This document shows, piece by piece, positions 8,449 through 16,066 of a stretch of 64,000 nucleotides of DNA; position 1 is the first letter of the stretch; each line of letters opens with the position of its first letter. The translations under genes were made by a program, and so were the position numbers. The DNA is taken from contig JACQAZ010000033.1 of assembly GCA_016194705.1 (NCBI GenBank), positions 20,413-84,412 of the forward strand. The letters run 5' to 3'. The DNA is from Elusimicrobiota bacterium. Lineage in GTDB: Bacteria > Elusimicrobiota > Elusimicrobia > UBA1565 > UBA9628. The notes under the pieces were generated by a model, which saw only the letters and a program-made list of their open reading frames with translations, was not told the DNA's origin and searched no databases.

Positions 8449-9657
8449 TCACCAATAGCGGTAGTACTGCAAAGTCACGATCACGGGCCGATCCCCTTGC
8501 ATGCGTTCGAGCCGCCGCTCGACGTTGAGCTTGATCCAATGCAGGTTCGAGTTGCCCGGGTCGTTGCGGAAATACCAGGTCCCTTCGGCCGACACCGATG
8601 AATCCGCCGAGCCCGGCGCGGGCGAGGCGAGCGCGCGGTCGCGCGACATGTCCTGCCAGAAGCGCCGGAACTGGGCCGCGAGACCCCAACGCCTGGAGGC
8701 GCGCAGGTAATCGAGCTGGTGGAGCTGGGTGAAGACCGAGTCCGGGGCGTCGCGCCCGCCGGAGAGCTCGGAGGTCCAAGCGACGGACCCCGTGGGGACT
8801 GGGTGCCGGTAGCGCGCGTCGAGCCCGGCGCGCGCGGTGTCGACTCGCGAGGATGGGCCGGCGTCGTTTCTGATGGCGGGGCTGCGCTCGGCCGCCTCGG
8901 GATCGAGCCGCTCTCCCGCCAGATACGACAGCCCGCCCTCGAGGCCGTGCTCGTTGGAAAAATGGTTTGAGAGGCTCAAGCGCGCCGCGCCGAGCCCGCT
9001 TTGGCCCCGGTTCTTGAGGTCGTAGCCGGAGCCGTTTAAATAGTAGGCGTCGTAGTTGAGGTCATCGGTCAAAGCGCCCCAGAGCCCGGAGTACCAGTCG
9101 CGCTCGAAGCCGAAGTTGCGCTCGTTCGAGAGCTGCAGCAGCGAGCCGTGAGTATCGGTCTGGAGGTTGAGCCCGAACGGCACGTAGAACCGCCCCGCGC
9201 GCGCGTTGAAGCGGCCGACGCTGCGGCTTTGCTGGTCCTCGGTCAGGACCGGGTCCAGGACGTTGTAGAGGTCGGCGTAGGCGTTGTGGTACTCGAAGAA
9301 CCAGCCGGGGCGATGCGCGCCTTCGGCGTCGTTGGGAGAGCCGGAGAAGAGGTCGCGCCGGACAAGGCGCCCTTGGAAGTCGACGGCGGCAAACGTCCTG
9401 GTCTCGGAGGAGAACTTCTTCAGGACCTCGAAGCCGGCGGACTGGCGGCTCGAGGAACGGCTTTTGTCGGAGGCGCCGAACTCGGACATCAACTCCTTCC
9501 GGAACCCGAAATTATCGGAGAAAAAACTCCACGGCTTGTCCGGCTCCGCGCGGGCGGACGCGGAGCTGGGCGCGACCCCCGCGAAGGGGTCGGCCTCCGT
9601 GCCCGCGGCGCGGGCCGCGGGCGAGCCTGTGAACAGCAGCAGCAACATCAAATGCAC
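8449..9657 (-). CDS. outer-membrane beta-barrel protein
   Basis: The protein has 402 residues with a signal peptide ending ARAAG. A porin-like body follows with repeated strands such as GRFYVPFGLNLQTD and ARLSLSNHFSNEHG, ending in an aromatic C-terminus (YYRYW). It resembles barrels sometimes annotated as metal- or substrate-specific porins. It lies 10 nt upstream of the exported protein gene in the same operon and probably supplies its outer-membrane component. Confidence 0.65.
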   Translation of the reverse strand: MHLMLLLLFTGSPAARAAGTEADPFAGVAPSSASARAEPDKPWSFFSDNFGFRKELMSEFGASDKSRSSSRQSAGFEVLKKFSSETRTFAAVDFQGRLVRRDLFSGSPNDAEGAHRPGWFFEYHNAYADLYNVLDPVLTEDQQSRSVGRFNARAGRFYVPFGLNLQTDTHGSLLQLSNERNFGFERDWYSGLWGALTDDLNYDAYYLNGSGYDLKNRGQSGLGAARLSLSNHFSNEHGLEGGLSYLAGERLDPEAAERSPAIRNDAGPSSRVDTARAGLDARYRHPVPTGSVAWTSELSGGRDAPDSVFTQLHQLDYLRASRRWGLAAQFRRFWQDMSRDRALASPAPGSADSSVSAEGTWYFRNDPGNSNLHWIKLNVERRLERMQGDRPVIVTLQYYRYW

Positions 9658-9698
9658 GATGCCTCCAAGGAATTTGTTTTGAAAAAGACGAAGGACGG

Positions 9699-10037
9699 TC
9701 AGCCCAGGACGGGCGTGGGGGGAGACAGGCCGCAGGGGCCTTCGCAGAGGATGCCGGGAAGCGTCGCGAAAGTCGGAGCGGGGAGAACTTGCGGCCGCGG
9801 CGACGGCGCAGGCGCGGAGCGTGTCAGAGCCGCAAAGGCCGCGGGAGCGGCCGCGGAAGGCAGAGCCGATTCAGCGTGGGCCGGCGCGATCTGGCAGCAG
9901 TCGCGCGGGGCGCCGGGCTCCGGCGCGGGGCACGACTTTCCGCAGCAATCCATTTTAGCCGAGGCAGCCGGCGGCCCAGCCGCGAGGCAATTCACGGCGA
10001 GCAGCCCGGACGCCAGCAGCCGCGATAGCCTGTCCAT
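9699..10037 (-). CDS. small Cys-rich exported protein
   Basis: The protein has 112 residues. A signal peptide is followed by paired cysteines (C31, C32, C36, C47, C48) and two more near residues 98 and 102. The middle is low-complexity Ala/Pro. The CC-GKSC...DCC arrangement suggests binding of a soft metal such as copper. It is the first gene of the minus-strand operon that continues through the barrel, exported proteins, permease and ATPase, so the system may be for metal handling; that is inference. A TACAAT -10-like hexamer lies 6 nt before the ATG. Confidence 0.55.
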   Translation of the reverse strand: MDRLSRLLASGLLAVNCLAAGPPAASAKMDCCGKSCPAPEPGAPRDCCQIAPAHAESALPSAAAPAAFAALTRSAPAPSPRPQVLPAPTFATLPGILCEGPCGLSPPTPVLG

Positions 10038-10040
10038 GCC

Positions 10041-10724
10041 CTAATTGTAGCCCCCTTTCGCGCGATATTCAAGGCGTGCGGCGTTCACACGAAGCTCGGG
10101 CCGTAGGCGAAAGCGCGCGCCAAGCCGTTTCGCCAGTCGCCGGACCTCGTCGACGCGGACGCCGGGCAGATCCACGGCGGTCACCGTGGTCTCGAGCTCT
10201 CGATCCACGCAGGCGGATATAAAGGAAAGGACCGAGGCGAAGCCATTTCCGGCGAAGGCGTCTCGCGGTCGGTGCAGCGCGAGCCATTGTTCCGGGTCCG
10301 CCGTGTTGAGGCTGACCGAGACCGCGTCGAGGACTTCGCTCAATTCCTGGTCGATGGCTCTTCCATTGATCAAGTCTCCGAGGCCTATCGTGTTGAGCCT
10401 CAGGCGCAGCTGAGGACGCGCGGCTCGCAGCAAGCGCGCGGTCTCGAGGACGACGGCGAGACGGCTGGTCGGCTCTCCGAAGCCGCAGAAGACCGCTTCT
10501 CGGGGGCGGAGTTGTTCGATGATCGGCTTCGCTCGGGCCAACGCCTCAGCCGCCGACGGCTCGCGCGCGCCGAGCCGCAGGTCCCAGCCATGGTAGCGCC
10601 AGCGCCAGGTTCTCTTGGCGCAGAAGACGCAGGCCACTGGACAGCGGTCGGTGATGTTGAGATAGGCCGCTCCGCGATGCGCGTAGGCCAGGACGGCCGG
10701 GCCTCTCAGGCCGGTCTGATCCAC
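10041..10724 (-). CDS. radical SAM protein, TatD-associated type
   Basis: The product has about 227 residues. The 4Fe-4S motif is C28-x3-C32-x2-C35 (CPVACVFC), followed by a GFGEPTSR element (the GGE region) and an LNTIGLG strand. Short length and layout fit the TatD-linked radical SAM family. No ATG is available in the right place. The GTG at 10724 overlaps the end of the response-regulator gene by 19 nt, so the two are translationally coupled. The apparent longer frame reaching 11726 is not one gene, because it runs through the response regulator and the antisense of the next radical SAM gene. Confidence 0.7.
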   Translation of the reverse strand: MDQTGLRGPAVLAYAHRGAAYLNITDRCPVACVFCAKRTWRWRYHGWDLRLGAREPSAAEALARAKPIIEQLRPREAVFCGFGEPTSRLAVVLETARLLRAARPQLRLRLNTIGLGDLINGRAIDQELSEVLDAVSVSLNTADPEQWLALHRPRDAFAGNGFASVLSFISACVDRELETTVTAVDLPGVRVDEVRRLAKRLGARFRLRPELRVNAARLEYRAKGGYN

Positions 10725-11056
10725 TGGAGCAGGTTTTCCATGGGGATTGGCTTCTGAAAGAACTTTTCGATGGGGTAGCCGGCCGTGTCCTTCTCGGAGC
10801 AGACCGCGCTCATCATCATGATGCGCAGGTCCGGCTTGATGCGCCGGGCCCGCCGGGACAGCTCGAAGCCGTCCATGGGCGTCATGCGCGCGTCGGTCAG
10901 CAGCCAATCGAAGGGTTTCTCGTTGAGCAGGCTCAGCGCTTCGGGGCCGCTGGCGGCGCAAGAGACGGTATACCCGGCCTGTCTCAGCGATAGGCCGAGC
11001 ATGGCTCTGCCGGAAGCGTCGTCGTCGACCACAAGAATCGAGTCGAAGTTGCTCAT
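10706..11056 (-). CDS. single-domain response regulator
   Basis: The protein has 116 residues consisting only of a receiver domain: acidic pocket D11-D13, phospho-acceptor D55 (LLTDARMTP) and the conserved Lys in FFQKPIP. There is no output domain, so it must act by protein contact, for example with the sensor kinases farther downstream. The ATG at 11056 lies 17 nt after the predicted start of a -24/-12 promoter (11085-11099). The next gene, a radical SAM protein, overlaps its 3' end. Confidence 0.85.
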   Translation of the reverse strand: MSNFDSILVVDDDASGRAMLGLSLRQAGYTVSCAASGPEALSLLNEKPFDWLLTDARMTPMDGFELSRRARRIKPDLRIMMMSAVCSEKDTAGYPIEKFFQKPIPMENLLQWIRPA

Positions 11057-11084
11057 ACTGACATGGTTCCGACAACCCTTTAAC

Positions 11085-11099
11085 GCAATGGAACGGCCA
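11085..11099 (-). promoter_or_regulatory. sigma-54-type promoter, response regulator/rSAM
   Basis: Reads TGGCCGTTCCATTGC on the minus strand: GG, 10 nt, GC, the obligate sigma-54 spacing. The predicted start is near 11073, 17 nt before the response-regulator ATG. It faces a second promoter of the same kind at 11127. Confidence 0.8.
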
Positions 11100-11126
11100 G
11101 AGCGGCTTTGACGCGCGATACGCGCG

Positions 11127-11141
11127 TGGCCGCGGCGTTGC
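11127..11141 (+). promoter_or_regulatory. sigma-54-type promoter, radical SAM gene
   Basis: Reads TGGCCGCGGCGTTGC followed by GTC: GG, 10 nt, GC. The predicted start near 11153 is only 4 nt before the ATG at 11157. It is divergent to the minus-strand promoter at 11085, with 27 nt between the two elements. Confidence 0.8.
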
Positions 11142-11156
11142 GTCCGAATCCTGACC

Positions 11157-12236
11157 ATGAAGTTGAGCCGCTTTTACTTCAATTATCGCTATGGAGTGCA
11201 TTGGGAGAAGCCGCGCCTGATCCTCCGCTTGCTGGGGGCTTACGCGAAGCTCCTCCTCCTTCGGCGGGTTCCGATGCGCTACGCCGACATCAATATGGGG
11301 CTGGCTTGCAACCTCAGCTGCGAGCACTGCTTCTCGGAGAATTTCAAGGTGGAGGAGGGGCAAGAGCTCTCCGACGAGGAATGGTCCTCCGTTTTCCGCC
11401 AACTCCGCGAGATGGGAACGGTCGCCTTGGGCTTTACGGGAGGCGAGCCGCTCGCATACCGCAGGCTCTTCGACCTGATCCGCCTCGCGCAGCCGGAGCG
11501 GATGCTCATCATCGTCTGCACCAACGGAACGCTGCTCACGCCCGAGATCGCGCGCCGGCTCAAGAAGGCCGGCGTCGACGTGCTGCAGATCTCGCTCGAC
11601 AGCGGGCTTGCCGAGGAGCACGACGCCTTCCGGCGCAAGACGGGAGCGTTCACCAAGACCCTCGGGGCCTTCGCGGCCGCCAGGGAAGCCGGGCTCATGG
11701 CCACGGTCGTGCCCACGGTCTCCCATCAGAACGTCCGGAGCCCCGGCTTGCGAGCCCTGATCGTGTGGGCGCGGGACAACGGCGTGCTGGTCAATCTGAG
11801 CATGGCGGCCCCGGTGGGCGAATGGGCCGGCAACTCGGACTGCCTATTGACTCCCGGGGACCTCGATGAATTGGACCGGCTCACGCGCGAGCACCCGCAT
11901 GTCCGGCGCGACTTCGAGACCAATTACTGGACTCAGGGCTGCGGGGCGGCGATCGAGAAGCTCTACATCACGCCCTTCGGCGACGTGCTCCCCTGCCCGT
12001 ACATGCACATCACGTTCGGCAACGTGCGCCGCGAATCGATCGACGGGATACGCCGGCGGATGCTGGCCAACCGGTTCCTGAAGGGTTATCATCCTCGGTG
12101 TCTGACCGCGGAGAATGACGAGTTCATCAAGAACTACCTGCCCAAGCAATATCTTAAAGGCCAGAGCCTGCCCACCGCCGAACAGGTCTTCGGTCGAAGC
12201 GAGCGTGATTACGACGGCTTCGAGGCCAAGCCGTAG
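11157..12236 (+). CDS. radical SAM/SPASM-like protein
   Basis: The protein has 359 residues. The 4Fe-4S motif is C51-x3-C55-x2-C58 (ACNLSCEHC), then GFTGGEPL, and a strand LQISLDS typical of the AdoMet barrel. The C-terminal part holds further cysteines (TQGCG, VLPCPYMH, YHPRC) as in SPASM/twitch domains that bind auxiliary clusters. The exact reaction is unknown. Such enzymes are oxygen-sensitive, which fits expression from a sigma-54-type promoter in an anaerobic-respiration locus. Its 3' end overlaps the convergent activator gene by 28 nt. Confidence 0.85.
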   Translation: MKLSRFYFNYRYGVHWEKPRLILRLLGAYAKLLLLRRVPMRYADINMGLACNLSCEHCFSENFKVEEGQELSDEEWSSVFRQLREMGTVALGFTGGEPLAYRRLFDLIRLAQPERMLIIVCTNGTLLTPEIARRLKKAGVDVLQISLDSGLAEEHDAFRRKTGAFTKTLGAFAAAREAGLMATVVPTVSHQNVRSPGLRALIVWARDNGVLVNLSMAAPVGEWAGNSDCLLTPGDLDELDRLTREHPHVRRDFETNYWTQGCGAAIEKLYITPFGDVLPCPYMHITFGNVRRESIDGIRRRMLANRFLKGYHPRCLTAENDEFIKNYLPKQYLKGQSLPTAEQVFGRSERDYDGFEAKP

Positions 12237-13582
12237 GTCTTGAGCTTGCGCCAGAGCGTGTTGCGGCCGATGCCCAGCCGTTTGGCCGCCTCCACCTGGT
12301 TCTGGCCGCAGGCTTTCAATACATCGAGAATATGCTGCTTCTCAAGCTCCTTGAGGTTCGCGGCCGCAGGCGGGGGAGCTTCGCCTGCGGCGAGCTGGGC
12401 CGCGGGCAGCAGTTCGGGGGGCAGGTCGGCGGGAGCGACGACGGCGCCGGAGGCCATGATCAGAATACGCTCGACGGCGTGCTCGAGCTCGCGCACGTTG
12501 CCGGGCCAGGCGTAGGCCTTGAGGGCCTCGGCCGCCTGCGGCGAGAAGCGCGCGGCCTTGCCGCCGATCTTGGCTTTCGCCTTGCGCAAGAAGTGCTCGG
12601 CCAGGGGCAGTATGTCCTCGGTCCTGTCCCGCAGCGGCGGTATGACGATGGGGAACACTTTCAAGCGGTAATAGAGGTCCTCCCGGAATTTCTCGTCCTT
12701 GACGAGCTTGGTGAGATCCTTGTTGGTCGCGGCCACCAGGCGTCCGGAGACCTTGATCGGGTGGTTGTCTCCCACGCGGCGCACCTCGCCTTCCTGCAGG
12801 GCGCGCAGGAGCTTGACCTGCAGGCCGGGTGTGGTCTCGCTGATCTCGTCGAGAAACAGCGTGCCGCCGCTGGCTTCCTCGAAGAGGCCGCGCTTGTTGC
12901 GGTCGGCGCCCGTGAAAGCGCCCTTGACGTGGCCGAAGAGCTCGCTCTCGAGCAGGCCCTCGGGAAGCGCGCCGCAGTTGATGGCCACGAAGGCGCCGGC
13001 GCGCCTCGGGCTTTTCTCGTGGATGGCGCGGGCGACGAGCTCCTTGCCGGTCCCGGATTCGCCCTGGATCAGGACCGTGGCGTCGGTGGCCGCGACCTTG
13101 CGCACGAGGTCGAGGACCTTCTGCATGAGCGGGCTCGCGTAGACGATGCCCTCGAAGCTGAACTTGCCCTTGACCTCCTCGCGCAGGCGCTCGACCTCGC
13201 CGAGCAAACGCCGGCGCTCGAGAGCCTTCCCCAAAATAATGGACAACTCCTCGGGCTCCACTGGCTTGGTCAGGTAGTCGAAGGCGCCCGCTTTGATCGC
13301 CGCGACCGCCGTGTCGATGGAGCCGTGGCCCGTGATGAGGATCACTTCGGTCCCCGGCTGGGCCTTCTTGCTGGCCTCGAGCACCTTGAGCCCGTCGATG
13401 TCGCCGAGCTTGAGGTCGGTGACGACGGCATCAAAGCCCTCGGCGGAAAGCAGCCGCAGGGCCTCGGCCCCGTTCTTGGCCACGGACATCTCGTAGCCGC
13501 GGCGCCTGAGCTCCATGGAGAGCAGCGCGCTGACGGATGCGTCGTCTTCGACCAGCAAAACGCGGATCTTTTCGTCGTCCAT
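12209..13582 (-). CDS. NtrC-family sigma-54-dependent response regulator
   Basis: The protein has 457 residues in standard order: receiver domain (1-120, phospho-acceptor D56 in VVTDLKLG), AAA+ domain (about 145-380) with Walker A GESGTGKE at 174-181 and the sigma-54 contact loop GAFTGA at 221-226, then a Fis-type helix-turn-helix at the C-terminus (QVEAAKRLGIGRNTLWRKL). It is therefore competent to open sigma-54 promoters. The gene starts 1 nt after the stop of the PAS kinase gene, forming a two-component pair, and lies 1.3 kb from a sigma-54-like factor. It is the best local candidate to activate the -24/-12 promoters. Its 3' end overlaps the convergent radical SAM gene. Confidence 0.95.
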   Translation of the reverse strand: MDDEKIRVLLVEDDASVSALLSMELRRRGYEMSVAKNGAEALRLLSAEGFDAVVTDLKLGDIDGLKVLEASKKAQPGTEVILITGHGSIDTAVAAIKAGAFDYLTKPVEPEELSIILGKALERRRLLGEVERLREEVKGKFSFEGIVYASPLMQKVLDLVRKVAATDATVLIQGESGTGKELVARAIHEKSPRRAGAFVAINCGALPEGLLESELFGHVKGAFTGADRNKRGLFEEASGGTLFLDEISETTPGLQVKLLRALQEGEVRRVGDNHPIKVSGRLVAATNKDLTKLVKDEKFREDLYYRLKVFPIVIPPLRDRTEDILPLAEHFLRKAKAKIGGKAARFSPQAAEALKAYAWPGNVRELEHAVERILIMASGAVVAPADLPPELLPAAQLAAGEAPPPAAANLKELEKQHILDVLKACGQNQVEAAKRLGIGRNTLWRKLKTYGLASKPS

Positions 13583-13583
13583 T

Positions 13584-14720
13584 TCAGTCCTCGATCGAAG
13601 GAAGATAAACGGTGAAAGCGGCGCCCAGGCCCACCTCGGATTTGACCGCGATGCGCCCGCCGTGCGCCTTGACGATGCGCTCGGCAATCGCCAGGCCAAG
13701 GCCCGTGCCTTGCTGCTTGGTCGTCTGGAAGGGCTTGAAGATCGTCGTCATGGCCGAGACCGGGATGCCCGGGCCCGTGTCGGCCACTCGGAAAAAAGCG
13801 AAGCCGCGCGCGTGGCCGGTCTCGACGGAAAGCTCGCCGCGCCCGTCCATGGCCTGCAGCGCGTTGAGCACGATGTTCCAAAGCACCTGGCGCACCTGAT
13901 CGGGGTCCATGGGAAAGGGCTTGAGGGTCTTGAGGAGCTGGACCTCGACCTCGGCGCCGCGGACCAGCTCGGAGTTCCCCTTGACGATGCCGACGACCTC
14001 CGAGACGAGCTCATTGAGGTCCTGGGGCTGGAGCTTGACCTCGCGCGGCCGGGCGTAGGAAAGGAAGTTGCCCAGCGCCTCGTTGAGTCGTTGGGACTCG
14101 TGGCGTAGGACGGCAAGGACTGTCTCGCGGTCCGGCGCGGAGAGGTCTCCCGAAACGATCTGCTTGGCGGCCATCACGATCGAGCCCAAGGGGTTGCGGA
14201 TCTCGTGGGCGACCACGGCCGCCATCTCGCCGATGGAGGCCAAGCTCTCGCTTTGCGCCACGCGCGCGTGCAGTGCGAGCTGCTCGGAAAGGTCGACGGC
14301 GTTGGAGAAGTAGCCCGTGATTCGCCCGTGGACGTCGCGGACGGCCGTGATGCTCAGAATGAGCGGGACTTCCCGTCCGTCCTTGGTCTTGTTGATGATC
14401 TCGCCGCGCCAAGAGCCCTTCTTGGGATCGAGGATGGTCGACCAGAGGCGGTCGTAGAAATCCTTCGTGGTGTGGCGCGAACGCAGGATCGCGGGAGTCT
14501 TGCCGACGGCTTCCTGGCGGGTCCAGCCGTAATGCTTGGTGAAGGCGTCGTTGACGTCGCGAATGATGCCGTCGCGGTCCGTATAGAACATGACGTCGTT
14601 GGAGCGCTTGAACGCCTGGTAGAAGGTCTCGGCGTGACGGTGCTCGTCGGCCTTGCTGAGCCTGGGCTGGGTCCGTCGCTCGGCGATCTTCACGCGTTTT
14701 CTTGGCGAGAAATGTTCCAT
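13584..14720 (-). CDS. PAS-domain histidine kinase, NtrB-like
   Basis: The protein has 378 residues with no membrane segment: a PAS domain (about 33-150), a HisKA helix with H172 (AHEIRNPLGS), and a HATPase_c domain with G-x-GxG elements (DTGPGIP, GTGLGLAI). The H-box HEIRNPLGS is the NtrB-type sequence. It lies immediately upstream of the NtrC-type regulator and surely phosphorylates it. A longer start is possible upstream, but the ATG at 14720 is kept because a TTCCA-TTT-TGGAA inverted repeat covers the region just at this codon and a 20-bp palindrome lies further upstream. Confidence 0.9.
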   Translation of the reverse strand: MEHFSPRKRVKIAERRTQPRLSKADEHRHAETFYQAFKRSNDVMFYTDRDGIIRDVNDAFTKHYGWTRQEAVGKTPAILRSRHTTKDFYDRLWSTILDPKKGSWRGEIINKTKDGREVPLILSITAVRDVHGRITGYFSNAVDLSEQLALHARVAQSESLASIGEMAAVVAHEIRNPLGSIVMAAKQIVSGDLSAPDRETVLAVLRHESQRLNEALGNFLSYARPREVKLQPQDLNELVSEVVGIVKGNSELVRGAEVEVQLLKTLKPFPMDPDQVRQVLWNIVLNALQAMDGRGELSVETGHARGFAFFRVADTGPGIPVSAMTTIFKPFQTTKQQGTGLGLAIAERIVKAHGGRIAVKSEVGLGAAFTVYLPSIED

Positions 14721-14727
14721 TTTGGAA
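14715..14727. repeat. short inverted repeat over kinase start codon
   Basis: TTCCA-TTT-TGGAA, perfect 5-bp arms with a 3-nt spacer, overlapping the histidine kinase ATG. It could be an operator or chance; the arms are short. Confidence 0.3.
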
Positions 14728-14734
14728 TACTTCA

Positions 14735-14754
14735 GGCCAAATGCCGATTTGGCC
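14735..14754. promoter_or_regulatory. 20-bp palindrome between kinase and sigma-like genes
   Basis: GGCCAAAT-GCCG-ATTTGGCC: perfect 8-bp arms with a 4-nt centre, in the divergent intergenic region between the PAS kinase and the sigma-54-like gene. No T-run follows on either side, so it looks like a dimer-protein operator rather than a terminator. It may be an activator or autoregulatory site. Confidence 0.5.
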
Positions 14755-14858
14755 GGAATATTGCTACATCCTTCACGGAACGATCCTGCCAACCCCATTG
14801 TAGCGCTTGAAGCACGGCTCGGCAACGATTGAATTTGATTTAATAGGACAAAGATAAA

Positions 14859-15941
14859 ATGGCAGGGAAACCGAGTCTCAAGGCCTCTCTCAAGTTGGAA
14901 CAGCGTCCCGCTCTTCTGGGCCGCCTGCGCATGGCGGATTGGATCGAGATGCCGGAGCGCGAGTTCGCCAAAGAGGTCGAACAGATCGAGAAGGACCCTC
15001 TGTTCCAGAAGCTGTTCTTCGGCGACCCGGCCAATCCCGGCATCATCCGCCGCCAGCGCTGGCCCCAGGGACGCTTTGCCGGGAGCTTTTACGAGATCAA
15101 CGAGGCCGTCACGGCCGGCGGCGAGCGCGTCAAAGTCGAGGAGGTCCTCGGGGAGCGGTCGATCCTGCTGCCCAAGATTCGCAAGATGGGCCGGGAGGCC
15201 TTCGAGAAGTACTTCCTCCACGGCGACGAGCCGCTGACGCTTGCCGAGATCGCCAAGCGCACAGGAGTGAGTCTCGCCGACGTGCGAGCGATCCACGACA
15301 TGCTGCTCGAGCTCGGCGCGCAGGCCGAGTTCTCCTTGCCCGGGCGCGATCCGAGCCTGGCGCGCTCCTATTCCTGCCTGGCGCGCCTGTCGGTGGTCGA
15401 GGGCAAGCCCGAGTTCGAGTTCTACTCGGCGCACTGGGCCCGCGGGCTTTACCAGGTGCGCTACGACCTGCTCGAGCAGTGGAAGGACCGCGGCCGTCTG
15501 GAGGGCCCCGAACGCCGCAAGCTCACGAAGCTTCTCAAGCGCATCGAGACCATCAACCTGAGGCAAAGCACGGTCTTTCGCATCGTCGAGAGCGTCGCCG
15601 CGCTCCAAGGCGACTTCCTCGCCAAGAACGAGGACACGAGCCTGCGCCCGATCAGCCTGCGCCAGCTCGCGCATCGTTTGGACCTCGCGCCCAGCACGGT
15701 CAGCCGCGCGGCCTCGGGCCGCTCGGTGCTGCTGCCGTGGGGCAAGGAAGTCCCCTTGATCGCCTTGCTGCCCGGCCGCCGGCGCGTGCTGCGCGAGATC
15801 CTGGCCGAGTGGCTCGAGACCGCCGCCGATGAGACCGACGCGGCGCTGGCCGACCGCCTGCGCTCGGAGCGCGGCATCAAGGTCTCGCGCCGCACCGTGA
15901 ACGCCGTGCGCAACGAGCTGCGCAAGATCGGCCGCGCCTAG
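14859..15941 (+). CDS. divergent sigma-54 (RpoN)-like sigma factor
   Basis: The protein has 360 residues; typical RpoN has about 450-500. The N-terminus (SLKLEQRPALLGRLRMADW) has the repeated Leu pattern of region I but few Gln. A helix-turn-helix at about 126-150 lies in the core-binding part. Residues 234-300 match the RpoN DNA-binding domain: LRQSTVFRIVESVAALQGDF, then LRQLAHRLDLAPSTVSRAAS, and LLPWG. The RpoN box, normally ARRTVAKYRE, is here SRRTVNAVRN at 343-352, so RRTV is kept but half the box is changed. The acidic linker seems missing. The gene is divergent from the NtrB/NtrC-like pair and sits among sigma-54-type promoters, so it is probably their dedicated factor. The 3' 107 bp are duplicated at 21209. 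Confidence 0.8.
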   Translation: MAGKPSLKASLKLEQRPALLGRLRMADWIEMPEREFAKEVEQIEKDPLFQKLFFGDPANPGIIRRQRWPQGRFAGSFYEINEAVTAGGERVKVEEVLGERSILLPKIRKMGREAFEKYFLHGDEPLTLAEIAKRTGVSLADVRAIHDMLLELGAQAEFSLPGRDPSLARSYSCLARLSVVEGKPEFEFYSAHWARGLYQVRYDLLEQWKDRGRLEGPERRKLTKLLKRIETINLRQSTVFRIVESVAALQGDFLAKNEDTSLRPISLRQLAHRLDLAPSTVSRAASGRSVLLPWGKEVPLIALLPGRRRVLREILAEWLETAADETDAALADRLRSERGIKVSRRTVNAVRNELRKIGRA

Positions 15942-15982
15942 ACCTTACGTTTCCCTCCTGGTCCGCACTCGAGAGTCGACCT

Positions 15983-15997
15983 TGGCCGTTTCGTTGC
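15983..15997 (+). promoter_or_regulatory. sigma-54-type promoter, porin-cytochrome operon
   Basis: Reads TGGCCGTTTCGTTGC then GCA: GG, 10 nt, GC. The predicted start is near 16009, giving a 58-nt leader that contains a good ribosome binding site (GGGGAGG) before the ATG at 16067. This element and about 20 nt after it are echoed by the decayed copy at 22518. Confidence 0.85.
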
Positions 15998-16066
15998 GCA
16001 ATCTCCTGCCGCGCAGTCCCGGCTCGACGCAAGAGCAAGAGGAACGCGCCTCGGGGAGGTTTCACC

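Noticed and set aside
10041..11726. A single 561-codon minus-strand gene
   Set aside because: It is a composite open frame. The real content is the radical SAM gene from a GTG at 10724, the out-of-frame response regulator and the antisense of the next radical SAM gene.
14761..14858. A -24/-12 promoter for the sigma-like gene itself
   Set aside because: No GG-10-GC match with GTTGC was found in either orientation in the spacer.
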